Both the position numbers and the translations under genes were made by a program. A model generated the notes under the pieces. It was not told the origin of the DNA. It saw only the letters and a list, made by a program, of their open reading frames with translations, and searched no databases. Of a stretch of DNA of 64,000 nt, positions 1-12,069 are shown in pieces; position 1 is the stretch's first letter, and every line of letters begins with the position of its first letter. Origin of the DNA: Ectobius pallidus (taxonomy: Eukaryota > Arthropoda > Insecta > Blattodea > Ectobiidae); NCBI GenBank assembly GCA_964059195.1, contig CAXKWD010000002.1:50494923-50558922 (forward strand). The letters run 5' to 3'.

Positions 1-1346
1 GAAACCAATAGGACTGACCATCCTTACATACTTCTTATGAGAATTCTTTAATTAGACTTATTCTATAGTACCTTACTCCCTTAATCATAAGATGTTTCAA
101 ATGAATATTGGAGAATAAGAATTACTTGTGTGTTTTGCTATTTTTAAATTAAGTAAATATTTTTAGAGAAAATTACCCAAAAAGTTAAGGCTTCATGTAA
201 AGTACATTTAAATTTTTGCCCAGTTCTAAAAAAATCTAAATCACCTCATTGACCAAAAGATGCCTCTGCTTAGTGAACTCTTCAGGAGTTATTGCAAGGG
301 CTGTACAACCATACATTTCTTCCAAATAAACTAAATTATCCAAATATCAGAATTAGAAAATCAAGTGATACTGTCAAGCTGCCGGTGAGCACTAGTAGGA
401 TAACTGTAATACAGAAAATGTTATTTCTAGTTCTTGTATGTTCCTGTTGCTAACAGGAAAAACCATTCCTATATTTTAGGCAATAAGAGGTATTATTTTT
501 CTCTTTGACTTGTAGTTATAAAAAAAGATAATTTAGAATATTATTTTCAAATAAGTTGATATAAAATAAAATATATTTTTCCACACATTTGGATAATTTT
601 GTGTGGCAAACAATTCAGACTGTGACTAAAGTGCTGTGATGCTTGAAGTTGAACGTGACCTACTTATGCTTTATGTATGTACTACCTTTTATGCTCTGAA
701 CTGGGCAGGCTTCTTAACAGATAACAGGTATCTTTCCAGGCCGTAAAATGAACACTCGAGATAAATATTACAAGGCAATGGCCTGTCACAACTTTTGTAT
801 GATAATGTCAATCAGAGTTTATGCTGTAATGGTATGATATCCTTCACAGTCTGAAATTAACATGTCAAGTTTCTAACGTTACTAACATTTAAATAAGTAG
901 GCCTATTTGTTTTTTATTATGCATATTGTAGTAATAACATAAATACAAAAAAGTTTTTCAGCTGAGTAACAATCTGTACTTTCCACTCCCCTCACATAAA
1001 GTCAAAATATAAATGTTGCACTGGTGTTAAATTTTTTTTCTAAATACTATATACAGACAGATTTTATCAAGGTCTGAGAAAACTTACTGACATGGCCATG
1101 CTTGTGGATGGCACAAAAACTAAGTATTTTACCTGGTTCCACAGAAGACATCTACAATAATTTCAAGGATATTTTTTAATATGCACCACTGTAACTAGTT
1201 GTGAGCAATTAAGAGTCAGGAAGGCACTGGCATTTCCAATAATAAAATTAAATGTACAATAAACATGGTACAATACCAGAAATATCTTTCACATATTATT
1301 ATAGAAATTACAACTCTAATATACACATTTTACAATTACGAGAGTA
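1..1346. other. Non-coding AT-rich stretch
   Basis: No convincing coding frame, RNA gene or repeat structure was recognised. It may be intergenic, or distal 3' untranslated sequence of the minus-strand p24 gene whose stop lies at 6105, but no polyadenylation site could be assigned. Confidence 0.4.
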
Positions 1347-2015
1347 GGTCAAAAGTATCTCCACTCTCTTTTTAAAATTTATTGCAACAACAGTACAAAA
1401 CTTTCAATTACCTCATTTTTCAACAGTCCCCTTGCTTCTCAATGCACTTGATCCATCATTGTACAAGCATCCTGATGCCCTCAGAAAAAAAGTTTTTCAG
1501 CTGAGTAACAAGCCACGTATGCACCACTTCTTTCAGTTCTTGGTCTGTGGTAATCAATGGCCACTTCATCAACAGTCACTCTTCAGCTTGTCTGAAACAG
1601 GATACACACTTGCTCAATGTTTGCGCCACTAGTGAATGTGGATGGGCATCCTGTTCTTTCCTCATCCTTCAAACTTGTTCGACCATTTTTGAACTTTTCA
1701 ATCCATTTATACACGCTTCGCCATGGTAAAACATTGCCCATTGCCCCCATATTCTGCAGAAAATCTTTAAAGGATTTTGGCTCTTGGTACACCTTCGGAC
1801 GACAAAAAACGGATCACTGCACACTGTTCTTCTTTGGTGCAAATGCTGAGCAGTGCAGCCATCTTTAATGTGCAACAGCACATCACTCAGTGGAGATAGA
1901 ACGGTCAAACATTTTACAAGTGGAAACAAATGAAAAACATGTAGATGTGTGCAAGCACAAAGTGGTACAGCCAACCTACAAAAGATTAAACAAAAAGTGA
2001 GGATACTTATTGACT
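1347..2015 (-). mobile_element. Mariner-derived element with transposase remnant
   Basis: The element is flanked by TA on both sides (1345-1346 and 2016-2017) and has imperfect terminal inverted repeats: GTCAAAAGTATCTCCACTC at the left, and GTCAATAAGTATCCTCAC when the right end is read on the minus strand. The minus strand at 1583-1792 still encodes the typical mariner/SETMAR-like N-terminal block (WRSVYKWIEKFKNGRTSL, then an E-rich stretch and GCPST). The DDE catalytic part is missing and the frame is broken, so this is a non-autonomous relic. Confidence 0.75.
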
Positions 2016-2077
2016 TACCCCCATACATTTCAAAGATCTTTTCATGAAAGGAAAAAAACTTTACTAAATTTTGTAAA

Positions 2078-2083
2078 CCAGTG

Positions 2084-2143
<60 letters not shown>

Positions 2144-2168
2144 TATATAAAAAATACACACACATATG

Positions 2169-2214
<46 letters not shown>

Positions 2215-2245
2215 CATATGTGTGTGTATTTTTTATATACTGTAT
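2078..2245. repeat. Palindromic TA/CA microsatellite
   Basis: A TA dinucleotide tract (about 2082-2140) is followed by an inverted pair: CAGTATATAAAAAATACACA leads into a second TA tract, and the mirror image ends with TGTGTATTTTTTATATACTG. The 2140-2245 part can therefore fold into one long hairpin. Confidence 0.85.
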
Positions 2246-2289
2246 ACCATACCAGTACTTATCTCTTAAAATAAACATATCTATTTCCA

Positions 2290-3065
2290 AGGGAGTTTCT
2301 TACTTTTAAAGGTTTCTTTCTCCACTTTCTAGCAGTTGCCATATAATCCTCTGCTTGCAACTATCTATCTTTCCATGCAGAGACACGATGACCTCTGGAC
2401 TCATTGCTGCCATTAAGCTTCCTTTTCAGGTAGATCTTGGCCTTCCCATCTTCTTACGTCCAGGTGGAGACCAGTTAATCACTTTCTTTGGCCACTTCTC
2501 CTGTGACTTCTGCTGAATGTATCTGTACCACTGCAAGAGATTTATGCTTCAAATGATCAATCGCAGTTTCATCAATATTTAACTTATTCAGGATGGTGTT
2601 ATTCCTGATTTTATCAACATGAGAGATGCACAAACTTCTTCGTTGTCCATCCATGTTTCTGTGCCACAGAGTAAGATACTCTCAACAATAACGTTGAGAA
2701 TCATCAGTTTTTGTTTCTTGCCCAATGACTCTGCTTCATAAAATTTCATGCCTGGATTATTCGACTGTCACATACGGTATTTCTCGCTGCTACCAGATTT
2801 ATGGATGGCTGACCCAGAAGCTTGAACTGCTCTTATTATACCACCCGGGAGATAAAAATCTGGGTTTTCCATGTAACTGCAGTTGATCTACGGCATATAA
2901 TTCCAAATGCAGCACCATCACACTCATATACTCACTTTTCGCATTTACTATGAGATCACACATATTGTACACATTTAATAATCTTCTCATAAAGTCATCC
3001 TCTCAATCCTGACATATTATGACTTGGTCATCAGCAAATAAAAGTGAATGAATGGTTCTTTCTTC
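2290..3065 (-). mobile_element. Degraded non-LTR retrotransposon (LINE) fragment
   Basis: Minus-strand translation gives the reverse-transcriptase active-site box as LLFADDQVI near 3010-3050. Further downstream, near 2410-2520, it gives the typical C-terminal LINE tail (KVINWSPPGRKKMGRPRST), ending with a WQLLESGE-type motif. Stops and frame changes separate the pieces. The order RT then tail is right for the minus strand, so this is one truncated, dead copy. Confidence 0.7.
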
Positions 3066-6000
3066 AATCTTAATTCCCATATTATAATAAAAATGCAAAC
3101 AGGTCATATAGTTCAGAAATTTGGTTTATTGTGTAAAATGGCATGACTTCATTAACATTGTATTTGCCAAATGAAGTGAACAAGACAGAACAAATGAAAA
3201 GATCCCACTCATGACAAATCACATTGAATGTTAACAAAGATTACATTTTTCTGTTTTAACATGAGCTTACATTTTTAAATGGACAAGATCACAGTATAAA
3301 AATGAATACGTGCCTTTTATTAAAAAAGCATTTTTACAAAGACACAGAATACTGAAGGTTAATATTCATGTGCTAAGGTGAAATTTGCATTATTCTACTT
3401 ATTTCTAATAGACACACTTGACTTCCCTTGCAAGACTCTACCGTGTATCACAGCAACAGGCTTCAGTTTCAATTCTCACTTACATTACGTCGTTTAAATA
3501 ATGAGAAATGGCATTAAATATGATATGAATACAAGGTAGACATTATCTTCTTTAAATATTTGACTCTGTTCACAAAATTTGGAGAAGGCAAATGATAATT
3601 CTTCTTCTTTCAAAATAACGACCAGTGGGGCAGCAATCCAGACAAACTTTTAGAAAAACAAAGTAATTTAGGTGCATTATTTAATACTAGACAATTACGC
3701 AGAAGTTGCAACAGGATCAAGCCAACAAAATGTGTTTTCAATTTTTCAATTAAAATATTTTCTGATGAACATGCAGAAAAGCTGCCTTTTTTTGTGCAAA
3801 CTAATATTATCAAGTCAATTAACAACCTTAAAAATGTGTCAGCAATCACTTGAATAATAATAGTAAATACGTACTGAATTTTATTCAAAACAATTAAGTA
3901 GAAACTGGAGAAACAAGTGTTTACTTTACTTTATCACTGCTCTGAAGGGCAAGTCATTGAATGACCTAACAACTTAATATTTAAAAATGAGACAGAATTT
4001 TAAAAAAATGATGAATATTATCGCTTATTACTTATAAAACATTCATTTTGTTACTAACAAAGTAAGTAAATGCTACTTGGATACATGTATTTGTGCCATT
4101 AAAATGAATAGAATAAATCTGAATTGAAACAAACAATGAAGACTTGGCAGAGATTCTCCAATGAAAATGATTTTCCATTCTCTGAAAGGAATGATTTGTA
4201 CAGTGTATGTAAAATACCCTCTCTACTTCCACTGAAACAATTGGTGCATACTGAAAACAAGCAATATCTCCTGAATTTAGTTTACATTTTACAGAAAACT
4301 ATTTTAAAATGCCAAAAAAAATACCTATCTCTTGAAAATTTTGAAAAGTGCAAAAAATGCCATAACACATTGCCCTCATTTGAGCAATTTTTTTTTTTTT
4401 TCAACTTGCTCAGAAACAACTACCAGAAGATGAGAAGATATACATTATACACATTTGTATACTTTCAAACTACCTTTCAAGCTTCATATAAAAGATGTAA
4501 AAACATCAAATGCCTTGCCCTACTGATCAGTTAACCCAGTTAAACTAGTTTCTGATTAATTTTAATAATAATTTTAAATATCAGCATACATACAAGATGT
4601 TATTTCATTTGAAGTTGCTAAAAGAAACCAGCACTGGTAAAGCCGCATATTGCCTTGTTACTTAAAGAAAAGCCAATTCTCAATAGACTCATGCTAAATG
4701 GACAAAGTTCTGTCCAAGTTAAGAAAAGTCTATCATAACAAGGGGAAATGAAGTTGTGCTTAGGAAATGAAATATTACTTTTTATCTAAAATACATTTGT
4801 AAATGTATACTATATTTTAATGTAGATGATAAACACCGCCATTAGGTAAGACACATAACATAACATAACACTGATGGGAAAAATTGAGATTACAGTACTT
4901 CAACTTGCAAATTATTTATACTTTATATTTCATGTGCAGAAAAATTAAAATGACATAAGTCAGACATTAATTAATACATCTTTGGTAATATAGAAGCACA
5001 ATGGTGATCAGCGTACCACTGTGAGGATAATTTCCTCCAAAGATATAGGTTTAACACAACTGTCATCTTCTTCCATTTCCTAAATAAAATTTTATTTCTA
5101 GAAAATTCTGTTCAAAGTTATTCAAAGTCCGAAATATAGGGGTTTAAGTTATCGAGAGTTGACTGTATTCTGTAAAGTTTGACATCCCAAATTAAAACTC
5201 TATTCTCAATTTTTTTAAACCCAATATTCTCAAACTAGTTTCAAAATTTACCATCACATGGTATAACTTTTAAACATTCTGCACTGCAGAAAAGGAGCCT
5301 TGTAAAGGGGAGAAAAATTACTTACTTTTAGTCTCAAGCGTTATGTATTCCTTTTTATTTGATTACCAATCACTGGGATTCATTTGTAATTTATCATCAT
5401 TTGCTTTCAAACTCGTCAATATAAAATATGACATGGAAAAGTATTTGAAATTGGAGGGGAATTAAAAGGTTTCAGCCTCTTTTCTATAAAAATTATGAGA
5501 AGTTATGGAGAAAGTAAAACACTAAATAATTTTGTTAATAGTACTTTTAATATCTTCTTTAGTCAATTCAAAGGCTTTTACTTTGGCTATATCTTTCACC
5601 AGCATACCTGACTGAACCAGAATTTTAAAAAGTTTAAGATTATCAAATACTGTAATTTTATAATATACTGAATAGAAAGAATAAATAAATTGGCAGTCTC
5701 ATTTAAATAGAAGCAATGTCATCTTGAATTCATACTCCAAAAATGAAAGTGCAGCACTATACCCAATTATGTTATTACAACAACAAAAATTTCACACAGA
5801 CAGAAAACAATAACTTACAATGTACACAACAAAATTAAAGATGGTTTTCATTTCTGTCCCCAGAACAAGACCTATGCTATTATAAATCTTGATACCTGGA
5901 GTCATATCGTTGAAGATTCTATTCTGCCCCATCTCATGAGTTTTCAATACCGGTATTTTACGCCTAAAATTAATATACATATTTGCATGAACCAAAGAAA

Positions 6001-6104
6001 TCACAACTTCCATTTTTTCCAAGCTTAATTAAAAAGCCACTTACTTGATACTTTTGGGGCAGACACTTCACTCAAAATTAATTTAAATATGCAGCAATTT
6101 TCTT
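3066..6104. other. Non-coding AT-rich stretch downstream of the p24 gene
   Basis: No supported gene. The longest open frames are low-complexity, AT-driven and look like nothing known. Part of this may be the 3' untranslated region of the minus-strand p24 gene. No mobile element ends were recognised. Confidence 0.45.
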
Positions 6105-9100
6105 CTAATTGTATGAGTTCATTTGAGATGGCTTCTTTTCTGCAAAGAAATTTTTTAATACAAACACCTGTCCAACTGTTATAACTAGTACTGCTATTGT
6201 CTCTAATATTGACCACCACATGACCCGTTCATTTAGCTCCTCAGCCCTCTTGCGGCCTTGTGCCTCTCGCAGTCGATGATGTGTCTGATAGTCTATTATG
6301 CTATTCAGACTCTTGTGAATCTCCTGAGCTGAAGACTCCATCTGCAACAATAACACGTTTTTTAGAATTTTTGGTGGAATGAGTGAATAAGGTTTACAGC
6401 TAAACATAATTTCTGAGATTTCTGTTTCATAACAAAGTTTGTACAAAAACCTACCATCTTAAGTCAACTAAAAGACTTTCACTTTAGCTATGAGTGAACT
6501 TTCTATCACTATAAATAAATAAAAAACTAAGTCTGGGAAACGTGTATTCTGACAGATTTCAAAAGAAAGTTCAAAAACTGTAATCGATTTTTAAAAGTGA
6601 AATGGTACCGGTATGTCCTATAATAGGTCTAAATTATTTTAAGTTAAAAATTCATGTAGTTGCACATTACATAAAATATTTCTGAAGTGAAGAAGGAAAT
6701 AATATTGTGTCATGATTTTCAAACACCTTCAAATTATATCAAGAGGTTAATCTTATACTCATTTTATTTATTCAGTGATTTGTGACATCTTACAATTGTG
6801 ACACCACGGATGCTGAAACAATGTAACAATTTGTAAAGAAATGGTTAATTCCAAAATCCTATGACAATTTGTAAAGAACCAGTTAGTTTCAAAATCTTTA
6901 AGGTGGCTCCAAATAATAACATAATATAATTTAGGAATCGTGCACAATGTGCATTATCTTAACCTAAGACTTAACCTAACACCCAGTCCTGAACCCGGGG
7001 AGGGGATCTTTCACTACTGAAAAATCCCCGACCCGGCCGGGAATCGAACCCGGGCCGCCGGAGTGGAAGGCAGGCGTGCTACCGACTCACCCACGGCGGC
7101 GGACTAATAATAACATAATGAACCCTACTTCCAAATAGAATGCAAATAACTGACCACTGCTCTTTTGGCAATTGTACTTTCCAGAAGCATGGCTCATAGA
7201 ATGATTTTTCACGTCATCTATTTCTGCCATCTGATTTAAATAGTTCTCAATACAGATTGAGAGGTCTAGAATGAGTGTCTTTCTGGTGCACCTGTTAATA
7301 GCAATATATCTGCTCTCCTGTAAGATCATTTGAAGGCTCAAAGTGTACTTCTTCATGAGTTTTCCAGCCTGCAACTCTTAATGACAGTAGCTCGCCTTCA
7401 CGGCATGATCCTAACACTTTTTTTTCCACGTAAAGGAGCGAGTAAGAGATAGTTTTTGGCTTGCTTTGTGTCACATCCCTTAAATAAAAATGTACAAAAT
7501 CACAGTGTTACGAAAATGATCCTTTCACCATATCAAAAGTACACACAAAAGTACAAAAATAAATTTAAAAAATTCCGAAAATGACCCTTGCACTAAAACG
7601 GTTTTTTCTCGTTTACTACCGGTATAATGATCTCTAAACTTAAATACCGTAGATGAATTTTCCCTTCACTGCTCAGAAATTATACGTGGTGTAGTGGTTA
7701 AGGCTACTGGTTACGGTGCTAGTAGTCACGAGTTTGAATCTCAGTTGATCCAAAATTTACGGTTAGGAATAAGTCCCAAATAAGTAGGTAGGGCAAGGAG
7801 AGGATGGAAAGGAAGAGGGTGGAAAAGGTAGAGAAAGGAGAAATAAAGTATTTAATTTTGGCAAAGTCGCAATGTAGGGGGGCCCACCTCGCGATGTGCG
7901 CAGGTTTCCACGGACGGGTGATGATTTCTGGTTTCCAGCGAGGCAGGTTAACCAACATGACGCATAGGGCATTCTGAATTCTTCCGGAATTCTAGTTTAG
8001 TGGCAGTTAGGTTAGGAACAGTGTTACTAATTAGCACCGCCATCTCGAGAATTACACTGCCTGTCCTATGCTTAATTTTAACATGCAGTTCAGAGTATTG
8101 TTAAATTGCCTAATTTCTCCAGTAGAGGCGACACAGTTCACACCCAGAAAGCATGAAATTCCAGCATATTTCAGTTTCCGAGTTTATACTTCAGAGGGCA
8201 ACACAGAGTACACGGTAATGTAAAGGGTATTGCAGCTGGGTGTGAAAGGTGCTGCCATCTGTAATGTCGCCGCGTACGCAAAATTAGCCGTATAGGACAG
8301 GCAGTGTATACACGAGTAATACAGTCTACAAGGCAGTGCTAATTAGTGACAGGTTCTGTTAGGTTAGGAAAAGTCGTATTAACTTAGTAGGGCGTTCTGA
8401 TTTCTCTCGTTTCGTATGTGCCATATTGTATGTCCCGCGAGGTTCGTTGTATTGGTGCACCTGCTTCCCAGAATTCTACGTGGTCTGCTGGTGTGACGTC
8501 ACCCCTGTAACGTCCAATCATGAGTTTCTACATAAAAATATGGCGGCATTCACGACACTTTTCGCTAGATTGTATTATATAAGGAAGTGTAATGTTTAGG
8601 GTGGATGGGTTGGACATAAACATTCGTCGAGGCAACATCTCCTTCCAGAGAACAATCAATTTTATGACAAGAAAATTGGTTTTGAAAGTGGGCCCCCCTA
8701 CAATGCAACTTTACCTTAATTTTTTCCCAGTTTCACTTTTCCCACAGTGGATGGCGTTGGTAGTAGTTCAAATACACACACCTAGTACCGCTGCCGTTTT
8801 TGTTGGTACGAGGAGCCTAGTGAGCAACCTAATATTGTCCCCCCCCCCCCCGATTCCTCTAACAAATTTGTAAGAAAAACATGGAGCCTTACCTGAGTCA
8901 TCACGGTGACATGTTCTCCAATTCCCGGCAATGGCTGTTCATCACCAACTTGGAAATCCATGTACACAAGTTTGTGTGAGAAAGTGGAAAACTCATTGCT
9001 GAAGCATACTACATAGATGCCAGTCATAGCAGCAGTAAAGGTGTGGCTATCAAATTGAGATTTTACTTGTCTGTAGATGATTTCCTTGTTTGGAGCTTCT

Positions 9101-9408
9101 AACGTAACATCTACATCATACTGGCCACCGGTGACAACCTGGAGACAGACGCAAAAGCAAGTCGTTCTTAACCTCATTCATGCAAGCCTGGGCACAAAAT
9201 AAAATCACATTCTACGAGTGAAATAGTTTCACATATGTTACTATGTACTTACCTGAAACTCTAACGTCGAAGACATGTTCTTTTTTATTTCCTGGTGAAA
9301 ACATTCTTTTGCATTATCGGGTAATTCGAATGTTAATTCCACTCCACCCGAATAATATACATAACACAATAACACTGTTAATATCGTCCATACCGACCAG
9401 TAATCCAT
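6105..9408 (-). CDS. TMED7: p24 family cargo receptor, TMED7/TMED3 (gamma) type
   Basis: Three coding exons join in phase: 9253-9408, 8893-9138 and 6105-6341 (minus strand, GT-AG introns), giving 212 aa, the normal p24 length. Order: signal peptide ([20 protein letters not shown]), GOLD domain starting [14 protein letters not shown] and containing the conserved cysteine of [12 protein letters not shown], a coiled-coil segment ([14 protein letters not shown]), one membrane span ([20 protein letters not shown]) and a short cytosolic tail with an FF pair followed by KK, the usual COPII/COPI sorting signals. Members of this family cycle between ER and Golgi and help load secretory cargo, including Wnt ligands in flies (family knowledge). 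The exact orthologue (TMED7 or TMED3) is an inference from [11 protein letters not shown] and FSNEFSTF. Its start codon lies 173 bp from the Harbinger transposon end. Confidence 0.93.
6950..7105 (-). mobile_element. tRNA-derived SINE copy
   Basis: The minus strand reads as a tRNA-like head: an A-box-like GTGGGTGAGTCGGTAGCACG and a perfect B-box (GGTTCGATTCC) inside CCCGGGTTCGATTCCCGG. A non-tRNA body with GGGGATTTTTCAGTAGTG follows. The GC content is far above the surrounding intron. Anticodon-arm pairing is poor, so this is a retroposed SINE, not a working tRNA gene. Confidence 0.7.
7685..7975 (+). mobile_element. Probable tRNA-derived SINE copy
   Basis: Starts with an A-box-like TGGTGTAGTGGTTAAGGC and, 45 bases on, a B-box-like GAGTTTGAATCTC. 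A purine-rich body follows (7790-7850). The right boundary is approximate. Confidence 0.5.
8055..8306. mobile_element. TA-flanked MITE
   Basis: The terminal inverted repeats begin CACTGCCTGTCCTAT at both ends, flanked by TA (8053-8054, 8307-8308). No coding capacity. It lies between inverted copies of an ACTAATTAGCAC-type sequence (about 8015-8035 and 8335-8355), so it may be nested in an older foldback. Confidence 0.75.
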
Positions 9409-9580
9409 ATTAGCGTGAGGTCAAATGATCATTTAATCAAACTTCGCTTCTGAACGTCAGAAACGTCGGCTTACGACATGAAATTTCCGCAATTTCGGAA
9501 ACTTCTTCCACGATTTGCTAACCTAACGTGGCCGGAAACGGAATATCGAAAACAGAGCCATCTCTTATCACAATTACATA
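9409..9580. promoter_or_regulatory. Proximal promoter/5' region of the p24 gene
   Basis: Host sequence between the p24 start codon and the Harbinger left end. With 20114-20361 it would have formed one divergent promoter of about 0.42 kb before the insertion. No TATA box is obvious. The function is inferred from position only. Confidence 0.4.
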
Positions 9581-9601
9581 GGGCACGTTTTTAAAGTCAT
9601 C
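9581..9601 (+). repeat. Harbinger left terminal inverted repeat
   Basis: Exact 21-bp match to the reverse complement of 20090-20110. Just inside are the motif CACCGGTG (9611-9618) and related CGGTGA repeats. Confidence 0.93.
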
Positions 9602-9773
9602 AGTAAATCCACCGGTGGAAAGTGCGGTGAAAGTCCGATGAATGTACGGTGACTGCCGCCGCCATGTTTTTTTTTTCCGGTGAGCCGTTGATTTTATGAA
9701 CGCTTTGGTGGATTGTGGCGGGAAGCATTGAGTTGAAGGCAAAGTTTGTGTTCTGTGAAGGCAATCTGAGAAA

Positions 9774-11150
9774 ATGGATTTGCAAGAAGTGACGGTCTTT
9801 TATGATGGACAGGAATATAAGCTGGTGCTTGACACACAGACGTGGCAAGAGCTGTCGTCAGGTAATTTTATTCCTATTATGAAAGTTTTTTTTCTTCTTC
9901 TCATTTTCATATTAAAGTACACATAACCTCTAAAGTGTAGACACATGTAACTTATATGAACATACATACATAGTATTTTATTGTCATTAAACCTGTGATA
10001 CAAGCAGTCAGAAAACATCAAACATCAGAAAACAAATCATTAAACATATTGAATACAAATAAATTAAATTAAATGACTCTAGACTTCACCTCTAAAATAT
10101 CAGATAGATGTCTCGCTCTATGGGTCCTGTGTTCTGAAGGATATAGATCACGTCAGACCAGTTATAATATATAGGCTTAATATACTATGCTATAAATTGC
10201 TTTTTAAGTTATTCAAGCTAAAAATATTAATCTATATTTTATAAGGTGTGAGTTATTAAAGATTTCATTTGCTTTGAATGCACAACAATTTAATGATTTT
10301 TGTAAACTTATTGTAAAGTAATAAGCACCCATCTGGAAGAGTTTTAATGAATCTTGTTGTATTTACAGATCAGTCTAAGCTGCAGTCATATTGCAGCCAT
10401 CTGTTTGGAGGTACCAGTGGTACCAGCAGGCCGGAAGAAGTACCGGCAGTCACTACAGCGACTACCTCCGGTGATACTACGGCTTCTACCTCCGGTGATA
10501 CTACGGCTTCTACCTCCGGTGATACTACGTTGGAAGCTAATGTGAGTTCAACTTTTAGATGGACTCGCGAAAGCACCAAGATGTTGATTGTGTTAAGATT
10601 GGAGAGGGAACGTGAATTCAACCGTCCAACATGCAAAAAAAGGAAGTTGTGGGCAAGTATTGCAAGGGAAATATCTAGTGTGCTGAACTCTACAGTATCA
10701 GCAGACGCTTGTGATTTAAAATTCAGAAATTTGTTAGCAACGTACAAAAAGAATAAGCAAAGAGCTCAGAAGAGCGGTGAAGGTGCCATAACATGGGAAC
10801 ATTTTGAAGAGTTTGATGTGGCCTTGGGGACCAAGGCGTCGATATCCCCCTCGGAAGAGGTTTTGGGGGCGGTTGACACTATCGAGGATGCAAGTGAGAT
10901 TGAAAATTTGACTCGGGCTACTTTGTCCCAGGCCACTTCGCTGGCAGTGCCAAGTCCTGTGTCTCCAGCCTCTACCCCTAGAGCAAGACAAAGAGGCATC
11001 ACTCTGAATGAATATTTGTTGGAAAAATTGAAGAAAGATGAAGAGAAAAGGATAAGTGCTGAGAGAAGATGGGAAGAGAAGAAGGAACTCAAAGAAAGAG
11101 AGATACAAGCCATTCAGGCATTAGCTGATGCCATAGCAGGCAGGAAATAA
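9774..11150 (+). CDS. Harbinger-encoded Myb/SANT-like DNA-binding protein
   Basis: Two exons, 9774-9861 and 10369-11150, joined G|AT at GT-AG sites, give 289 aa. The start is the first ATG after the element end and opens MDLQEVTVFYDGQEYKLVLD. A Ser/Thr-Gly-Asp-rich linker follows. Then comes a Myb/SANT-like (trihelix/MADF-type) domain at about residues 88-180, with its tryptophans in FRWTRESTKMLIVL, LWASIAREI and ITWEHFEEF. The C-terminus (about 245-289) is a highly charged, coiled-coil-like helix rich in Lys and Glu. In known Harbinger elements this partner protein binds subterminal DNA and brings the nuclease into the nucleus. It is convergent with the nuclease gene, as is common in the superfamily. 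There is no stop or frameshift, so it may still be functional. Confidence 0.85.
10464..10529 (+). repeat. In-frame 24-bp coding minisatellite
   Basis: About 2.75 copies of a 24-bp unit starting ACCTCCGGTGATACTACG, encoding repeated TSGDTTAS. It lengthens the linker before the Myb/SANT-like domain without breaking the frame. Confidence 0.9.
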
Positions 11151-11189
11151 TGAACTTTAGACTGTAAGCCTCTTAATTCATTGTTAATT

Positions 11190-11320
11190 CTGTTTTTTTA
11201 AAATATGGTAAAATCCCATTATACGCCCATTTTTTTTTAGAACCAAAATTCTCTTCTGTTTTTTTAAAATATGGTAAAATCCCATTATACGCCCATTTTT
11301 TTTAGAACCAAAATTCTCTT
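11190..11320 (+). repeat. 66-bp tandem duplication
   Basis: Two almost identical adjacent copies (11190-11255, 11256-11320) contain ATGGTAAAATCCCATTATAC; they differ by one T in a homopolymer. This is a recent duplication, located just after the Myb-like gene. Confidence 0.92.
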
Positions 11321-11629
11321 CATATAACACCTAATATAAAAACATAGCCTATTTTCTTATACATTCCATTCCATTCCATTCTCTTTCTTCACCATAGTCA
11401 TTAAGACTAGGGAATTGTCAAATTTTTATAATCTAGTTTATCCTGTAGTGAATTTTCTTGTATTTATGTGAATTTTATTGTATAGGATTGTGGTCATTGA
11501 AAAATTCTGTTTCGGAGTAATAAGCCTTTAATAATAAGAAGAAATGTTCACCCGAATGGGTATTAAAGTTTCAACAATGTTTTAACTTTTGCTGTATTCA
11601 TTGATGGTTTTCACCCTGTTTTTTGTCAC

Positions 11630-12065
11630 ACTGTAAGGTGGTATCTTCCACATCTCTGGGCACATAGGTCAGACACGCATTTCTCATCAGGGTTGTGGTA
11701 GTTCTTGTTTGAGCATATCTTGTAGTGAAAGCCGTGAATGGCGAAGCGTGTGATGACATGTCTTTGCTCTTGATTCTCTTTGGTCCAGTTCCTTTCCAGA
11801 ATTGCAGTTGTAGCGTAAAAAGCCGGGTCTATTTCTTGCCTTTTTTCTTCCCTTTGTTTTAAGAGTGTCGTGTAGGCTCCTGTCGCTGGCAGTAACATTT
11901 GAGATCTAATATCTTTGATGTAGAAAGGCTCCCTGGCTAGCTCGTAGACCATTCTTGATAGTGCAGTCTTCCCTACTTTTAGGGCGCTCTTGAGAAAACA
12001 GGATTTGACACTTTCCAGTCTTTGCAGGTCGCTTGCAGCTGCTTTTATGCACCATAAATGGAAAC
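11630..12065 (-). mobile_element. C-terminal tail of a LINE polyprotein (fragment)
   Basis: The minus strand stays open from about 12065 to a stop near 11629. It reads DLQRLESVKSCFLKSALKVG then MVYELAREPFY, which resembles the region after the reverse transcriptase in non-LTR elements (LExVxxxFLKxxL...YELxREP). A Cys/His-rich segment (HYKICSNKNYHNPDEKC) follows, then the stop. It has no intact reverse transcriptase of its own. Whether it belongs to the adjacent LINE at 12070-12975 or is a second insertion is unclear. Confidence 0.55.
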
Positions 12066-12069
12066 GGAA

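Larger units (their letters stand above)
6342..8892 (-). other. Second intron of the p24 gene, repeat-filled
   Basis: A 2.55-kb intron. It holds a short tandem duplication (about 6822-6900), two tRNA-derived SINE copies, a TA-flanked MITE and a poly-C run (8839-8850). The copies at 7863-7887 and 8690-8712 of a GGGGGGCCC-containing stretch are inverted relative to each other. No coding sequence was seen. Confidence 0.6.

Noticed and set aside
4124..4534. 136-codon plus-strand frame
   Set aside because: Lys/Asn/Phe-rich composition expected from AT-rich DNA, includes a T-homopolymer coding for poly-Phe, no domain or splice context.
7087..7374. 95-codon minus-strand frame in the p24 intron
   Set aside because: No splice signals consistent with the p24 reading frame, and the joined p24 protein is complete without it.
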